Below are positions 63,281 to 64,000 of a DNA stretch of 64,000 nt, piece after piece; the first letter of the stretch is position 1, and each line of letters starts with the position of its first letter. The translations under genes and the position numbers were made by a program. A model generated the notes under the pieces. The model was given only the letters and a program-made list of their open reading frames with translations. It ran no database searches and had not been told where the DNA came from. The DNA comes from Granulibacter bethesdensis (GTDB lineage Bacteria > Pseudomonadota > Alphaproteobacteria > Acetobacterales > Acetobacteraceae), in assembly GCF_001889525.1 (NCBI RefSeq), contig NZ_CP018192.1, forward strand, positions 2,322,501 to 2,386,500, in the 5' to 3' direction.

Positions 63281-63339
63281 AAAAAAAAATTTGGCCCTGC
63301 TTAATAATTTTATATTACTTCGGGATCAAAACAGGGCCA
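63281..63339 (-). terminator. Terminator after the 73-aa gene
   Basis: TGGCCCTG (63292-63299) pairs with CAGGGCCA (63332-63339), with a 32-nt loop, and on the minus strand the stem is followed by nine T residues (63281-63289). It ends the transcript of the two genes at the right edge. Confidence 0.65.
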
Positions 63340-63349
63340 TCAGAGGCTT

Positions 63350-63571
63350 TTAACGAACGACTTCTCGCTCTCCTCTAATATGCCGCGCAGCCCGCTCAAG
63401 CCCGGCCGCAATTGATCCACGGGTGCCGACATTATCTTCCCGAGCACCCTGCGCCAGCACGCGTCCCAGATCAGCAAGGCATTCCCCGATCTCACGGACG
63501 GCGAGACGGAGATAATCATCCTGAAGATGGGGGGGCAGGGGTTCAAGGGTCAGTTCGGGGGATGACGCCAT
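63350..63571 (-). CDS. Small hypothetical protein
   Basis: Unrecognised protein of 73 aa, acidic at the start and helical after (DDYLRLAVREIGECLADLGRVLAQGAR, then AAGLERAARHIRGERE). AGGAG ten nt upstream of the ATG at 63571 supports real expression. No signal peptide or membrane segment. It lies downstream of the aldolase gene on the same strand and may share its transcript. Confidence 0.6.
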   Translation of the reverse strand: MASSPELTLEPLPPHLQDDYLRLAVREIGECLADLGRVLAQGAREDNVGTRGSIAAGLERAARHIRGEREVVR

Positions 63572-63650
63572 GATTTTTCACTCCTTGTGAGGGGTCGGTT
63601 GAAGTCAGAATCATACAGAGTTCACGCTTTGCGGAAACTGTTCTTACAGC

Positions 63651-64000
63651 TTAGGGCTTCTGTTTTTCCTGAAGTCCGTACCCTTGGAAACGAGCGCGGG
63701 TTTCTGCCAGTTCTCGCGGAGAAAGCAGAACTGGCCCCCCAATCTGAAGGCTGTGCCAGTATTGCCTGGCCAGCGTTTCCAGCTCCACCCCCAGCCACAA
63801 TGCCTGACGCAGATCATTGCCACAGACCACCATGCCATGATTGGCCAGCAGGCAGGCCTTGCGCCCATCCAGAGCAGAGAGGGCCAGATCAGCCAATTCT
63901 GCCGTACCGAATGTTGCATAAGGAGCGCAGCGTATGTCATCTCCGCCGAAGCAGGTGATCATATAATGACAGGGTGGAATAGACCGTCGCGCCATAGCCA
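63651..64000 (-). CDS. Class II aldolase/adducin family protein (5' end beyond window)
   Basis: The C-terminal 116 residues of a class II aldolase-type zinc enzyme such as L-fuculose-phosphate aldolase. ARRSIPPCHYMITCFGGDDIRCAPYATFGT and KACLLANHGMVVCGNDL, which holds the third zinc-ligand His (ANHGM), are characteristic. The N-terminal metal ligands lie past position 64000. Substrate cannot be decided from this part. Confidence 0.85.
   Translation of the reverse strand, partial: AMARRSIPPCHYMITCFGGDDIRCAPYATFGTAELADLALSALDGRKACLLANHGMVVCGNDLRQALWLGVELETLARQYWHSLQIGGPVLLSPRELAETRARFQGYGLQEKQKP

Overview
This window is about 64 kb of a GC-rich alphaproteobacterial chromosome with short gaps and many start/stop overlaps. 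Gene content points to the acetic acid bacteria (Acetobacteraceae): hopanoid genes (hpnE, squalene-hopene cyclase), an AaeAB/FUSC-type efflux operon, a proteobacterial phosphoribulokinase with a CbbX homologue, and a split glutamate-synthase-like set beside a glutamine-synthetase relative. A Granulibacter-like genome fits best, but the species is an inference. No rRNA, tRNA, CRISPR array, transposase or phage gene was recognised.

Layout. 1-6.0 kb (minus): ppdK (3' end cut by the window edge), glyS, a VapBC toxin-antitoxin pair and glyQ; the TA pair sits between the two glycyl-tRNA synthetase subunits. 6.0-15.7 kb (plus): an NTF2-like protein, a DUF2076 protein, a LysR regulator, hpnE, shc, a hybrid histidine kinase and a MYG1-family protein. 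15.7-20.3 kb (minus): mgsA-mgsB-mgsC-gmaS-like genes, probably the N-methylglutamate synthase / gamma-glutamylmethylamide synthetase part of methylamine metabolism (or the related glx/glnT set). 20.3-35 kb: an SH3 protein, a DsrE-like protein and a MoeB/ThiF protein; divergent queC; AmpG permease; an acid-shock-like secreted protein; typA; a DUF1328 membrane peptide; modABC; a DHA2 drug exporter; ftsK. 35-41.4 kb: an Old Yellow Enzyme, then a marR-led efflux operon (FUSC pump, DUF1656, HlyD adaptor, NodT-type outer-membrane factor). 41.5-48.1 kb: glnK-amtB, ubiH, and cbbP-cbbX-rpe without RuBisCO genes. 48.1-56 kb (minus): dnaQ, coaE, aroE, two paralogous MFS carriers around a PRC-barrel protein and an ArsB-type carrier, and a YihY protein. 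56.3-62.8 kb (minus), flanked by very AT-rich DNA: an atypical response regulator, a tandem glycosyltransferase, a TPR glycosyltransferase and a TPR/sulfotransferase-like protein. The right edge holds a small hypothetical gene and the 3' part of a class II aldolase.

The most unusual observations are a CbbX homologue whose Walker B glutamate is glutamine and whose pore-loop tyrosine is threonine, in a Calvin-cycle operon lacking cbbLS; a toxin-antitoxin module with repeated operator-like elements inside the glyQ-glyS operon; a 12-bp tandem repeat that adds an MPTR-type N-terminus to CoaE; a receiver-type regulator with Glu instead of the phospho-acceptor Asp; and a hybrid kinase whose GAF-like N-terminus extends upstream of any ATG/GTG/TTG start.
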